Part shown: positions 1 through 9,100 of the stretch, one piece after another
How positions within the stretch are numbered: position 1 is the first letter of the stretch
Layout: each line of letters starts with the position of its first letter
Assembly (NCBI RefSeq): GCF_034479375.1
Contig: NZ_CP140155.1
Coordinates: 1,054,001 to 1,118,000, forward strand
Length of the DNA: 64,000 nucleotides
Reading direction: 5' to 3'
Origin: Rhodopseudomonas palustris
GTDB taxonomy: Bacteria > Pseudomonadota > Alphaproteobacteria > Rhizobiales > Xanthobacteraceae
Notes under the pieces: generated by a model
What the model was told of the DNA's origin: nothing
Database searches by the model: none
What the model saw: only the letters and a program-made list of their open reading frames with translations
Translations under genes and position numbers: made by a program

Positions 1-390
1 GTTCGGGTCGATGATGAACACCGAACGCACCGCTGCGGTTTCGCTCTGGTTGGGATGGATCATGTCGTAGAGCCGCGCCACCGTGAGGTCGGCATCCGCG
101 ACGATCGGAAACTGCAGATCGGTCTGTTGCGTATCGTTGACGTCGTCGATCCACTTCAGATGCTCCGACACCGTGTCGGTCGAAAGCCCGAGCGGCTTGA
201 CGTTGCGCGCAGCGAATTGCTGCGACAGCTTCGACGTCTTGCCCATTTCGGTGGTGCAGACGGGGGTAAAATCGGCGGGATGGCTGAAGAAGAAGACCCA
301 GGAATCGGCGGCCCAATCGTGCAGCGAGATCCGACCCTTGGTGGTGTCGGCGGTGAAATCGGGCGCGGTGTCGCCGATATGGAGAGACAT
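1..390 (-). CDS. 1-Cys peroxiredoxin (Prx6 type), C-terminus outside the window
   Basis: Reading the minus strand from ATG at 390 gives MSLHIGDTAPDF followed by HPADFTPVCTTE, the peroxidatic-cysteine signature of the AhpC/TSA family with Cys near residue 46. The HPxDFTPVCTTE form and absence of a second conserved Cys in the visible 130 residues fit the Prx6/1-Cys subgroup, which reduces hydrogen peroxide and organic hydroperoxides in the cytoplasm. The visible part ends at IIDPN, a conserved stretch past the thioredoxin-fold core, so roughly 80–90 residues are missing beyond position 1. The start is well supported: AGGAG lies seven bases upstream. It is transcribed leftward and separated by about 200 bp from the BA14K gene, so it is probably its own unit. 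Confidence 0.93.
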   Translation of the reverse strand, partial: MSLHIGDTAPDFTADTTKGRISLHDWAADSWVFFFSHPADFTPVCTTEMGKTSKLSQQFAARNVKPLGLSTDTVSEHLKWIDDVNDTQQTDLQFPIVADADLTVARLYDMIHPNQSETAAVRSVFIIDPN

Positions 391-518
391 CGATTGAACT
401 CCTGTGTGCCTAGGAAATGAGCAAGCCCGCGCGCGGCGCGGGACAGCCCGACTGTAGTGACGCTTTGTGGCACCGTGAAAGCGGGAACGGCTCGAGCCGT
501 GTCGAGGCGGGGCGGGGC

Positions 519-560
519 GGTGCGCGATCACCACTTCATTATAGCGAATGATCGCGCACC
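519..560. repeat. Inverted repeat, 12-bp perfect arms
   Basis: The arms GGTGCGCGATCA (519–530) and TGATCGCGCACC (549–560) are exact reverse complements around an 18-base A/T-richer loop. It sits just downstream of the BA14K stop and upstream of the peroxiredoxin start, both read leftward. No T-run follows on the minus strand, so it may be a factor-independent-like hairpin, a mRNA 3' stabiliser or an operator for the peroxiredoxin gene. The rest of 391–600 shows no gene. Confidence 0.6.
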
Positions 561-600
561 GTGGTCAGTGCTTTCAACGCAGATCAACCACGCATTTCGA

Positions 601-996
601 CTACGGGCAGGGGCGAGCCCGGCCGTCGTTGCCGATATAGGTCATGGTCGCCGGGTTGAACGAGCGGTAGCGCTGTGAGCAGTAGCCGATCGCATCGCGG
701 CGGCGGGCGTCTTCCGCGGCGCTCGCAGCGATCGCGCCGCCGATGATGGCGGCGCCGATGCCGAGTCCGATCGCCGCGCCGGCATTGCCGCCGCCGCCCC
801 AGCCACGTCCGCGTCCACGTCCACCACCGCGTCCACGGCCGCGCTGTGCGTAGGCCGGCGTTACGCTCGCCGTCATCGCCAAGCCCGTGGTTGCGATCAT
901 GCCGAAGCCGTACATCGTCAGCAGCATGACGCCGGCCAACGCGCGCGTGATCAGCCTGCGTGCGGTGCCGCCGTCTTGCGGTCTCGATTTCATCAT
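601..996 (-). CDS. BA14K-family small exported protein
   Basis: A 131-residue protein. The C-terminus YCSQRYRSFNP…TYIGNDGRARPC matches the BA14K pattern (a Trp/Tyr-Cys-x-x-Arg-Tyr-Arg-Ser-Phe/Tyr-x-Pro motif ending in a Gly-Arg…Pro-Cys), named after a Brucella immunoreactive protein with lectin-like properties. The N-terminus has a basic stretch, a hydrophobic segment (about residues 14–38) and AYAQ, a plausible signal peptidase site near residue 50. A low-complexity Arg/Gly segment and a glycine/alanine-rich helix (AAIGLGIGAAIIGGAIAAS), typical of a glycine-zipper, follow. Start at 996 is chosen because GGGAGAG lies about seven bases upstream; the adjacent ATG at 993 is an alternative. Function in this organism is not known. 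Confidence 0.8.
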   Translation of the reverse strand: MMKSRPQDGGTARRLITRALAGVMLLTMYGFGMIATTGLAMTASVTPAYAQRGRGRGGGRGRGRGWGGGGNAGAAIGLGIGAAIIGGAIAASAAEDARRRDAIGYCSQRYRSFNPATMTYIGNDGRARPCP

Positions 997-1117
997 GGAT
1001 GTCTCTCCCTCTTCTGGTAGCCGCGCGACTCTAGGCGCGAGGGCGCGGCATGGCAAACATCGAGACACTCTGTCGCCGCGATGTATTTGCCAGACTGCCC
1101 CCGTCTGCGGCCGATAC

Positions 1118-1140
1118 GCGTGTGATCGGCGATCACACGC
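1118..1140. promoter_or_regulatory. 23-bp near-perfect palindrome, candidate operator
   Basis: GCGTGTGATCG, one G, then CGATCACACGC: 11-bp arms around a single central base. It lies between the 3' end of the M48 protease (stop at 1147–1149) and the BA14K start at 996, about 120 bp upstream of the latter. Arms with a one-base centre make a poor hairpin but a good dimeric protein site. The TGTGA…TCACA core recalls CRP/FNR-type sites, but the spacing is seven rather than six, so the regulator is not identified. Confidence 0.5.
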
Positions 1141-1146
1141 AGTACG

Positions 1147-2574
1147 CTATTTGGATGTTGGTTTCGCTTCGACGATATCGTCCGCCTTGACCCAGCCCGG
1201 CGAGCCGACCGGGAAGCGGGTTTTGGCGCGGGACGCCAGTTCGCGCGCGGTCTTGTTGTCGCCGCGCAGGAACGCCGCCTGGGCCGAGGCGAGATCGGCC
1301 TCGGCGTAGTCGCCCTTGCGGCCATAGGCCATCGCGAGCTGGCTATAGCCGAGCGGCGCTTCGGCCTCGCGCGACAAGGCGGCGCGCAGAATCCGGATCG
1401 CCTCGTCGGTGGTACTCTTGTTGCCGGAGGCGACCAGCGCCTGGCCGAGCAGCATTTCGATCAGGGGCGCGCCGCGGCTGAGCGACAACGCCTTGCGCAG
1501 CGGCGCGATCGCTTCCTGCGGCCGGCCGCCTTCGAGCAACGCCTGGCCGCGCAGCTCGTAGAAATAGGGGTTGTTCGGCTCGCTCTGGATCAGGCCGTCG
1601 ATCTGGGCCAGCGCCGAGCGCGGATCGCCGTGCAGATAAGTCGAGATGGCGCGGGCGTAGCGTGCGGGGAGGCTGGTGTTCGACGGCGGATAGCGCCGGT
1701 TAACGGTGTCGGGACGCTCCATGAAGCCGGAGGTCTTGGCCCGCATCATATCGTGGCGGAGCTGCAGCCCGGGATCGTCCTTCTTGTCCCAATTGGCGCT
1801 GGAGCGCGCGAGTTCTTCCAGTGCGCGGACGCGTTCGGCCGGCATCGGATGCGACTGCGCATAGGGATCGGCCCCGCGCGCGGCGAACAGGCTCTCGTCG
1901 GTGAAGCGGCGGAAGGTCTCGTACATGCCCTTCGCGGACTGGCCGGTGGCGTCGAGAAATTTCACCGCGGCCTTGTCGGCGTTCTCTTCCTGCTGGCGCT
2001 GATACGACAGCAGATTGCGCCGGATCATTTCTTGAGGCGCCGAGATCGCTGCCGCGCCGATATTGCCGGCGCCGCTGTTCGGGCCGGCCTTGGAGCCCGC
2101 CACCATCGCGCCGACGCCGAGCAGCATCGCGACGATCATCTGCGTCTGCGCCTGCGCGAGTTGGGTGCGCAGCTTGGACAGATGACCGCCAGCGAGATGG
2201 CCGGTCTCGTGCGCCAGCACGCCGATCAATTGGTTCGGCGTCTGCGACTGCATCAGCGCGCCGTAATTGACGAAGATGCGGCGGCCGTCGGCGACGAAGG
2301 CGTTGAAATTCGGATCGTTGATGATGGCGACCCGGATGTTCTGCTTTTCGAGGCCCGCGACGCGCAGGATCGGCCGCGTATAGTCGCGCAGCAGATTCTC
2401 GATCTCGGTGTCGCGCAGCAGCGGCGGCCCCTTCTGCTGCGGGGCTTGCGCAAGGCCGGGAACCGGGGCGAGCGCCAGCGCCGCGGCGGTCGCAATCGCC
2501 ACCAGCCGCGACGCCTGCGAACGGGTCTTCCGGCGCAGTTCTTCAAGCAGAGCTTCAACCATCACTTTGGGCAT
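1147..2574 (-). CDS. M48 family metalloprotease with TPRs (BepA/YfgC-like), exported
   Basis: A 475-residue protein: signal-like hydrophobic stretch at about 23–42 (LVAIATAAALALAPVPGLAQ), M48 peptidase domain at about 55–260, and TPR-type helices from about 300 to the end. The zinc site is HETGH (His122, Glu123, His126) with the downstream EENAD (Glu197) as third ligand. BepA-type proteins act in the periplasm, where they degrade or assist assembly of outer-membrane proteins such as LptD. Family role is known; action here is inferred from the same domain order. No strong Shine–Dalgarno is visible; ATG at 2574 was chosen as the first Met compatible with the signal peptide, and ATG at 2562 is possible. 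It is divergent from the aminotransferase across 110 bp. Confidence 0.9.
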   Translation of the reverse strand: MPKVMVEALLEELRRKTRSQASRLVAIATAAALALAPVPGLAQAPQQKGPPLLRDTEIENLLRDYTRPILRVAGLEKQNIRVAIINDPNFNAFVADGRRIFVNYGALMQSQTPNQLIGVLAHETGHLAGGHLSKLRTQLAQAQTQMIVAMLLGVGAMVAGSKAGPNSGAGNIGAAAISAPQEMIRRNLLSYQRQQEENADKAAVKFLDATGQSAKGMYETFRRFTDESLFAARGADPYAQSHPMPAERVRALEELARSSANWDKKDDPGLQLRHDMMRAKTSGFMERPDTVNRRYPPSNTSLPARYARAISTYLHGDPRSALAQIDGLIQSEPNNPYFYELRGQALLEGGRPQEAIAPLRKALSLSRGAPLIEMLLGQALVASGNKSTTDEAIRILRAALSREAEAPLGYSQLAMAYGRKGDYAEADLASAQAAFLRGDNKTARELASRAKTRFPVGSPGWVKADDIVEAKPTSK

Positions 2575-2684
2575 TGGCCGAGGTTCGAATAACGGATATC
2601 CCCTGATCAGCCCAGCAATACGGCAGCAGCGCGACGTCCGCCGGGTTTCGCCGAACCGAACCGCGCGGGAGATAGCAGATTTCA

Positions 2685-3872
2685 ATGCGCGATGCGACCA
2701 AGACAGCGGCGGCGCGTCAATTGTTGACGGCGTCCGCGCGGAGCGATGTACCGCCCTTCATGGTGATGGATGTGATGGCGGCCGCGGAGCGGATCGAGGC
2801 CGCGGGCGGTCACGTGATTCACATGGAGGTCGGCCAGCCATGGGCGTCCGCACCACGCACGGCGCTCGCCGCCGCGCATCAGGCGCTGGAACAGGGCCGC
2901 ATCGACTACACCTCGGCGCTCGGCATTCCGTCGCTGCGCGCGCGGATCGCGCGGCACTATCGCGAGGTCTATGCCACCGAGGTCGATCCCGATCGCATCG
3001 TCGTCACCACCGGGTCCTCCGGCGCTTTCATCCTGTCGTTCCTGGCGCTGTTCGAACCCGGCGATCGGGTCGCGGTGACCGTGCCCGGCTATCCGCCGTA
3101 TCGCCACATCCTCACCGCGCTCGGCTGCGTGCCGGTGCCGATCGAGACGCATAGCGAGACGCGACATGCGCTGACCGGGGAGGCGCTGCTCGCCGCGCAC
3201 CGCAAGGCGCCGCTGAAGGGCGTGCTGGTCGGCAGTCCCGCCAATCCGACCGGCACGATGATGACGCGTGCGGCGTTGACCGAATTGATCGCGGTCGCCG
3301 AGAGCGAGGGCATCCGGTTCATTTCCGACGAGATCTATCACGGCCTCGACTACGCGTTCCCGGCGGTGACCGCGGCCGAGCTGTCGCCGAACGCCGTCGT
3401 GATCAATTCGTTCTCGAAGTACTTCTGCATGACCGGCTGGCGTGTCGGCTGGATGGTGCTGCCCGAGCCGCTGGTGCGGCCGGTCGAGCGGCTGCAGCAG
3501 AATCTGGCGATCTCGGTGCCGACGCTGTCGCAGATCGCGGCAGAGGCGGCGTTCGACGGCCGCGACGAGATGGAAGCGGTGAAGCGCGGCTACGAGGAAA
3601 ACCGCAAGATCCTGATCACAGGTTTGCCGCAAGCCGGGCTGGCCGATTTCCTGCCGGCCGACGGCGCGTTCTACCTCTATGCCGACGTCTCGAAATTCAC
3701 CGCGGACAGCTTCGACTTCACCAAGCGGATGCTGGCCGAAGCCCATGTGGCGGCGACCCCCGGAACCGATTTCGATCCGGTCCGGGGCAAGAATTTCGTC
3801 CGGTTCTCCTACGCCCGCTCGGCGGACGACATGCGCGAGGCGGTGCGCCGCATCACCGCCTGGCTGGGGTGA
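2685..3872 (+). CDS. PLP-dependent aminotransferase, class I/II
   Basis: A 395-residue fold-type I aminotransferase of normal length for the aspartate/aromatic aminotransferase group. Visible signatures are SPANPTG (184–190), SDEIYHGLDY around Asp215 (pyridine nitrogen contact), the Schiff-base lysine Lys245 in NSFSKYFCMTGWR, and a C-terminal RFSYA containing the substrate carboxylate-binding Arg. It should transfer an amino group between an amino acid and a 2-oxo acid in the cytoplasm; the amino acid cannot be read from sequence. GGGAGA lies about a dozen bases upstream of the ATG. It is divergent from the M48 protease and about 100 bp from bioY, so co-transcription with bioY is possible but not shown. 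Confidence 0.93.
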   Translation: MRDATKTAAARQLLTASARSDVPPFMVMDVMAAAERIEAAGGHVIHMEVGQPWASAPRTALAAAHQALEQGRIDYTSALGIPSLRARIARHYREVYATEVDPDRIVVTTGSSGAFILSFLALFEPGDRVAVTVPGYPPYRHILTALGCVPVPIETHSETRHALTGEALLAAHRKAPLKGVLVGSPANPTGTMMTRAALTELIAVAESEGIRFISDEIYHGLDYAFPAVTAAELSPNAVVINSFSKYFCMTGWRVGWMVLPEPLVRPVERLQQNLAISVPTLSQIAAEAAFDGRDEMEAVKRGYEENRKILITGLPQAGLADFLPADGAFYLYADVSKFTADSFDFTKRMLAEAHVAATPGTDFDPVRGKNFVRFSYARSADDMREAVRRITAWLG

Positions 3873-3974
3873 ACATCCCGGCCACGTGACGGAGGGATGC
3901 AGATTCGAGGCTTGATCTCAGCGGCATTTCGTCGCTATAGGCACCCGCGAATAATTCCTTCCTGGAGAAATCCG

Positions 3975-4595
3975 TTGCAGATCGGTTCGTCCGCGCCACC
4001 GTCCTCCGGGCGGCACATCGCGCTTGCCGCGATGCTGTGGCCGCAGCGCGCGGGCGTTTCCGTCGAAATCCTCCGGGCGATCGCCCTGATCTGCGTCGGC
4101 TGCGTGCTCCTGACGGTCTCGGCGAAGTTCAACCTGGCGTTGCCGCTGGTGCCGATGACGCTGCAGACACTGGTTGTCCTGCTGATCGGCGCTGCCTATG
4201 GGGCGCGGTTGGGCGGCGCGACGGTGCTGGCCTATCTGGCGGTGGGGGCGCTCGGCCTGCCGGTGTTCGCCGGGCCGATCGGCGGACTTGCGCCGTTGAC
4301 GGGGCCGACAGCCGGGTATCTGGCGGGATTCGTCGTCGCCGCCTTCGTCGTCGGCTGGTTCGCCGAACGCGGCTGGGATCGCTCGGTGCCGAGGCTGTTC
4401 GTGGCAATGGCGTTGGGTCACCTCGCGATCCTCATGCTCGGCTTCGGTTGGCTCGCTTACGGCCTGCATCTCGGCGCCGCGAAAGCGTGGTCGGTCGGCG
4501 TGGTGCCGTTCCTCGCCGGAGCGCTGCTCAAGAACGCGCTCGGCGCGGCGATGCTGCCCGTGATCCGGCGGCTGTTCGACGGCCGGCGAGGGTGA
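3975..4595 (+). CDS. bioY: Biotin transporter BioY
   Basis: A membrane protein of 206 residues with six hydrophobic segments and the BioY signatures VPMTLQTL and GPTAGYLAGF. BioY is the substrate-binding S component for biotin and works alone or with an ECF energising module, which is not in this window. I chose TTG at 3975 because GGAGAA sits five bases upstream and the protein then begins just before the first BioY region; an in-frame ATG at 3897 would add 26 basic residues not typical of the family. No BioR box (TTATMKATAA) was seen upstream. Codon use and GC match the neighbours. Confidence 0.9.
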   Translation: MQIGSSAPPSSGRHIALAAMLWPQRAGVSVEILRAIALICVGCVLLTVSAKFNLALPLVPMTLQTLVVLLIGAAYGARLGGATVLAYLAVGALGLPVFAGPIGGLAPLTGPTAGYLAGFVVAAFVVGWFAERGWDRSVPRLFVAMALGHLAILMLGFGWLAYGLHLGAAKAWSVGVVPFLAGALLKNALGAAMLPVIRRLFDGRRG

Positions 4596-4700
4596 TCCGG
4601 CACGCTTCCGTTCAATTCCGAATCGATTTGGCCGACCGGTCTGCCTGTGGTCGTCCCGACGTCATCAAGACAGGCACATCGAGACCAGTGGAGTGATGCC

Positions 4701-6038
4701 ATGTCGACGATGACCGATGTCGGCGTTCCAGTAACGTCGCATCAAGCCAGCGCGAAGCCCTGGTACAAGGTGCTCTATATCCAGGTGCTGATTGCGATCG
4801 CGCTCGGCGTGCTGGTCGGTTGGCTGTCGCCGCATCTGGCGACCAATCCATGGATCAAGGCGCTGGGTGACGGTTTCGTCAAACTGATCAAGATGGTGAT
4901 CGCGCCGATCATCTTCTGCACCGTCGTCTCCGGCATCTCGCATATCCAGGACGCCCGCAAGGTCGGCCGGGTCGGCATCAAGGCGCTGGTGTATTTCGAA
5001 GTGGTCTCGTCATTCGCGCTGATCCTCGGTCTCATCGTCGGCAATCTGGTGCCGGTCGGGCACGGGCTGGCCACCAAGCCAGACGCCGGGGCAGTCGCGA
5101 AATATGTGGACCAGGCCAGCCACATGCACGCCGTCGATTTCTTCCTGAATATCATTCCGGAGAGTGTCGTCGGAGCGTTCGCGAAGGGCGACATCCTGCA
5201 GGTGTTGTTGTTCGCGATCCTGTTCGGCTTCGCCCTGATGGCGCTCGGCGAGCGCGGGCATCGGCTGCGCGACGTGATCGACGACACCGCGCATGCAGTG
5301 TTCGGCGTGATCGCGATCGTGATGAAGGCGGCGCCGATCGGGGCGTTCGGTGCGATGGCCTTCACCATCGGCAAATACGGCCCGGCCGCACTCGGCAATC
5401 TGATCGGCCTGGTCGCGCTGTTCTACACGACCGCGGCGCTGTTCGTGTTCGTCGTGCTGGGGCTGATCGCCAAATTCGTCGGCTTCAACATCTTCAAGTT
5501 CCTCGGCTACATCAAGGACGAGCTGCTGATCGTGCTCGGCACCTCGTCGTCCGAGAGCGCGCTGCCGCAGCTGATGGAAAAGCTCGAGCGGCTCGGCTGC
5601 TCGAAATCGGTGGTGGGTCTGGTGGTGCCGACCGGCTACTCGTTCAACCTCGACGGCACCAACATCTACATGACGCTGGCGACGCTGTTCATCGCGCAGG
5701 CGCTCGGCATCGAGCTGTCGTTCACCGAACAACTCACCATTCTGCTGGTCGCGATGCTGACGTCGAAGGGCGCGAGCGGAGTCACCGGCGCGGGGTTCGT
5801 GACGTTGGCGGGGACGCTTGCGGCGGTGAATCCGGCCCTGGTGCCGGGCATGGCGATCGTGTTCTCGATCGACAAATTCATGAGCGAGGTGCGGGCGCTC
5901 ACCAACATCACCGGCAACGGCATCGCCACGGTGTTCGTGTCGTGGTGGGAGGGCGAACTCGATCACGACCGGCTGCACGCCAACCTCAACAAGACCATCG
6001 ACCCGTCCGACGTCGAGACCGCAATCACCACCGGCTGA
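4701..6038 (+). CDS. dctA: C4-dicarboxylate:cation symporter DctA
   Basis: A 445-residue protein of the DAACS family, which imports succinate, fumarate and malate with Na+ or H+. Characteristic stretches are [20 protein letters not shown] near the N-terminus, the re-entrant-loop serine motif [23 protein letters not shown], and the C-terminal [17 protein letters not shown]. Eight transmembrane helices plus two hairpins are expected. The start at 4701 follows GTGGAGTG at a suitable distance; a longer in-frame ATG at 4647 has no ribosome site. The 105-bp region upstream holds no convincing sigma-54 site, which dctA has in rhizobia. The gene ends at a strong hairpin terminator at 6062–6096. Confidence 0.95.
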   Translation: MSTMTDVGVPVTSHQASAKPWYKVLYIQVLIAIALGVLVGWLSPHLATNPWIKALGDGFVKLIKMVIAPIIFCTVVSGISHIQDARKVGRVGIKALVYFEVVSSFALILGLIVGNLVPVGHGLATKPDAGAVAKYVDQASHMHAVDFFLNIIPESVVGAFAKGDILQVLLFAILFGFALMALGERGHRLRDVIDDTAHAVFGVIAIVMKAAPIGAFGAMAFTIGKYGPAALGNLIGLVALFYTTAALFVFVVLGLIAKFVGFNIFKFLGYIKDELLIVLGTSSSESALPQLMEKLERLGCSKSVVGLVVPTGYSFNLDGTNIYMTLATLFIAQALGIELSFTEQLTILLVAMLTSKGASGVTGAGFVTLAGTLAAVNPALVPGMAIVFSIDKFMSEVRALTNITGNGIATVFVSWWEGELDHDRLHANLNKTIDPSDVETAITTG

Positions 6039-6061
6039 TCAGCCGACCGGTCCCTGAAACG

Positions 6062-6096
6062 AAAACCGCCCGGCTTTTGACCGGGCGGTTTTTTGT
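6062..6096. terminator. Intrinsic terminator between convergent dctA and rne
   Basis: A perfect 10-bp stem AACCGCCCGG (6064–6073) and CCGGGCGGTT (6081–6090) with a seven-base loop, followed by a T-run at 6089–6094 on the plus strand. On the minus strand the stem is flanked by TTTT as well, so it can serve both convergent genes, although the plus-strand (dctA) direction is stronger. Confidence 0.92.
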
Positions 6097-6114
6097 CAGA
6101 TTACTTGCGGCTGG

Positions 6115-9100
6115 TCAGTTGCCGCCGCCGAAGCGGCGCGACCACCATCCGGCGCGACGAGGGGCTTCGGAGGCCGGCTCGACCGCGGCCTGCGGCTCCG
6201 GCACGTGCTGCGCCTGTTCGGGCTGTTGCGCGGCCGGCTCGATCGCCAGCGGCGTCGAAACCTCCGGCTTCGGCTCCGACGAGCCGAAGTTCACTTTTTC
6301 GCGCACCGTGGACCGACGACGTGCGGCAGCCCGCTCGGCCGCGGCATCGTCCTGAGCTGACGGAGTGGACTCCTGGGCAGGAGCCGAGTCAGTCGACTCG
6401 CTCTGCACCAGATGCGCCGGCTCAGCGCGTTCTTCCGGCTCGCTGATGGCGGGCGACGACGCAGCCGCGACCGGCTCGGCGGTCTCATCGTCTTCGATGT
6501 CAGGCTCGTGCCGCTTGCCGAGCAAGCGTCCGTCCGATCCACCGCCGTCCATGTCGGCTGCAGCCTCGGCGGCCTCCGACGTTTCCAACTCTCCAAGATC
6601 GTCGACGATCGAGCCGGAGGCGCCGTCTTCGAGACCTCCCTCGGGAGCGCCACGCCGGCGCCGACCGCCGCGGCGGCCACGGCGACGCGGACGACGTTCG
6701 CCGTTCGCCTGATCGGCTCGGGCTTCGCCGTCTCCTTCAGCGCTGTCGGCGCTATCGTCACCGTCTTCGCCGTCGTCCTCGGAAACGGTCTCCACAGCCT
6801 CGGGAATCAGGACAGCATCGCCATCCTCGCGTGGCGCGCCCGCTTCACGGGCCTCGCCGGTGCGCGGCCGGCGACGACGGCGGCGCTTGCGCTTGCGGGC
6901 GTCGCCTTCGCCTTCGCCCTCGGCGCTGTCGCCGGCTTGCTCGTCGGTCAGGCCGACAGTCTCGTCGGTTTCGATCTCGGCCTCGAACTCGTAGCCCTCG
7001 TCGTCTTCATACGGCTCTTCGGCCTGCACCGGGTAAGCCGCGACCTGCGCTGCGAGCAGCGCCTTGGCGGATTCCAACGTGTGGACCTGCTCGCCGCGAT
7101 CGATCACGAACGACTGCTGTCCGGTGACGGTCGGGTCGGCCATCACCGACAAGGTCACCTTGAAGCCGGTTTCGAGGTCGCGCAGGTGACCGCGCTTCTG
7201 GTTGAGGACATAGAGCGCGACATCGGCGCGGGTGCGCACGATCAGATTGTGGGTCGCGCCCTTCATCAGGATTTCTTCGAGGCCGCGCAGCAATTGCAGC
7301 GCCACCGACGAGACCGACCGAACGTGGCCGGAGCCGCCGCAATGCGGGCAGGGCTCGGTCGAGCTTTCCAGCACACTGGCGCGGATGCGCTGGCGCGACA
7401 TTTCGAGCAGGCCGAAATGCGAGATCCGGCCGACCTGGATGCGGGCGCGATCCTGCCGCAGGCAATCGCTGAGCTTGCGCTCGACCGCACGGTTGTTGCG
7501 CTTCTCGTCCATGTCGATGAAGTCGATGACGATCAGACCGGCGAGGTCGCGCAGACGCAACTGCCGGGCGACTTCCTCGGCAGCCTCGAGATTGGTCTTG
7601 AGCGCGGTGTCCTCGATATGGTGTTCGCGGGTCGATCGACCGGAATTGACGTCGATCGAGACCAGCGCCTCGGTCTGGTTGATGACGATGTAGCCGCCGG
7701 ACCGCAGTTGCACGGTCGGCGAGAACATCGCGTCGAGCTGGCTCTCCACCCCCATCCGCGAGAACAGTGGCTGGCCGTCGCGATACAGCTTCACCGCGCG
7801 CACGTTGCTCGGCATCAGCATGTGCATGAAATCGCGCGCTTCCTGATAGCCGGGCTCGCCGGCCACCTGGATTTCGTCGATCTCCTTGTTGTAGAGATCG
7901 CGCAGCGAGCGCTTGATCAGCGAGCCTTCCTCGTAGACCAGCGTCGGCGCCTGCGATTTCAGCGTGACGTCGCGGACCGTCTCCCACATCCGGATCAGAT
8001 ATTCGAAGTCGCGCTTGATCTCGGGCTTGGTGCGCGAGGCGCCCGCGGTGCGCAGAATGATGCCCATGCCCTCCGGCACGTCGAGATCCTGCACCACTTC
8101 CTTCAGGCGGGAGCGATCCTGCGCCGAGGTGATCTTGCGGCTGATGCCGCCGCCGCGCGCGGTGTTCGGCATCAGCACGGCGTAGCGGCCGGCGAGCGAC
8201 AGATACGTCGTCAGCGCCGCGCCCTTGTTGCCGCGCTCTTCCTTGACGACCTGCACCAGCATCACCTGGCGGCGCTTGATGACTTCCTGAATCTTGTACT
8301 GCCGGCGCGGCCGGAAGGCGCGCTCGGGAACCTCTTCCAGCACATCGTCGCCGCCGACGGATTCGACGATGTCTTCCTCGGACTCGTCGTCTTCGTCGTC
8401 GTCCGCTTCGGAATCCGAGTCTTCCTCGGAATCCATGTCGTGCTCGGCGTCGGTCAGATCGTCGCCGGCATCATCGCCGTGTTCCTGCTCGGCGGCTTCG
8501 GCGATCGGGAACGGCGCGTCTTCGGCGTAGCCGCTATTGTCCTCGGGATCGTGCGCCTCGGCTTCCGGCGCGATCGGCGCCGCGCCGGTTGCGAAGTCGG
8601 GCAGGGCGGGCTGTTCGCTCGCGACGATACTCGGTGCAACGGCCGGCTCGTCGTGGTGCTCGCCCGAATCGCCCTGATGCTCCCGGCGGTCGGCATCGTG
8701 GTGACCGTCATGGCCTTCGGATTCGTCCGACGTCACCTGTGCCGCATCGCCGGCGTCGTGCGCCGGGAACTCGTGCATCAGCCGTTCGTGGTCGGCTTGC
8801 TCGTGTCCATCGTCCGTGTGGTTGATGTCTGCGTGGTCGGCGGATTGATCGTGCGGCTCGGCCGCGACGTCAGCCGAAGCCTCGACGATCTCGCTCGTGA
8901 CCCGCTCGCCATTGCCGCGGCGGCGATGGCTGCGGTGCCGCGACCGGCGACGCGTCGAGCGCTGCTCGCTCTCTTCTTCGGCCTCGCGATGCGCACGCTC
9001 GTCGGCCTCGATCAGGGCCTGACGGTCGGCGACCGGGATCTGGTAGTAGTCCGGATGGATTTCGCTGAAGGCGAGGAAACCGTGCCGGTTGCCGCCATAT

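Noticed and set aside
3873-3974. BioR operator or cobalamin/biotin riboswitch before bioY
   Set aside because: No TTATMKATAA box or conserved riboswitch element was seen in this short spacer.
4596-4700. Possible sigma-54 promoter for dctA (CCGGCACGCTTCC)
   Set aside because: Only the GG half is present; there is no GC element ten bases later, so the -24/-12 consensus is not met.
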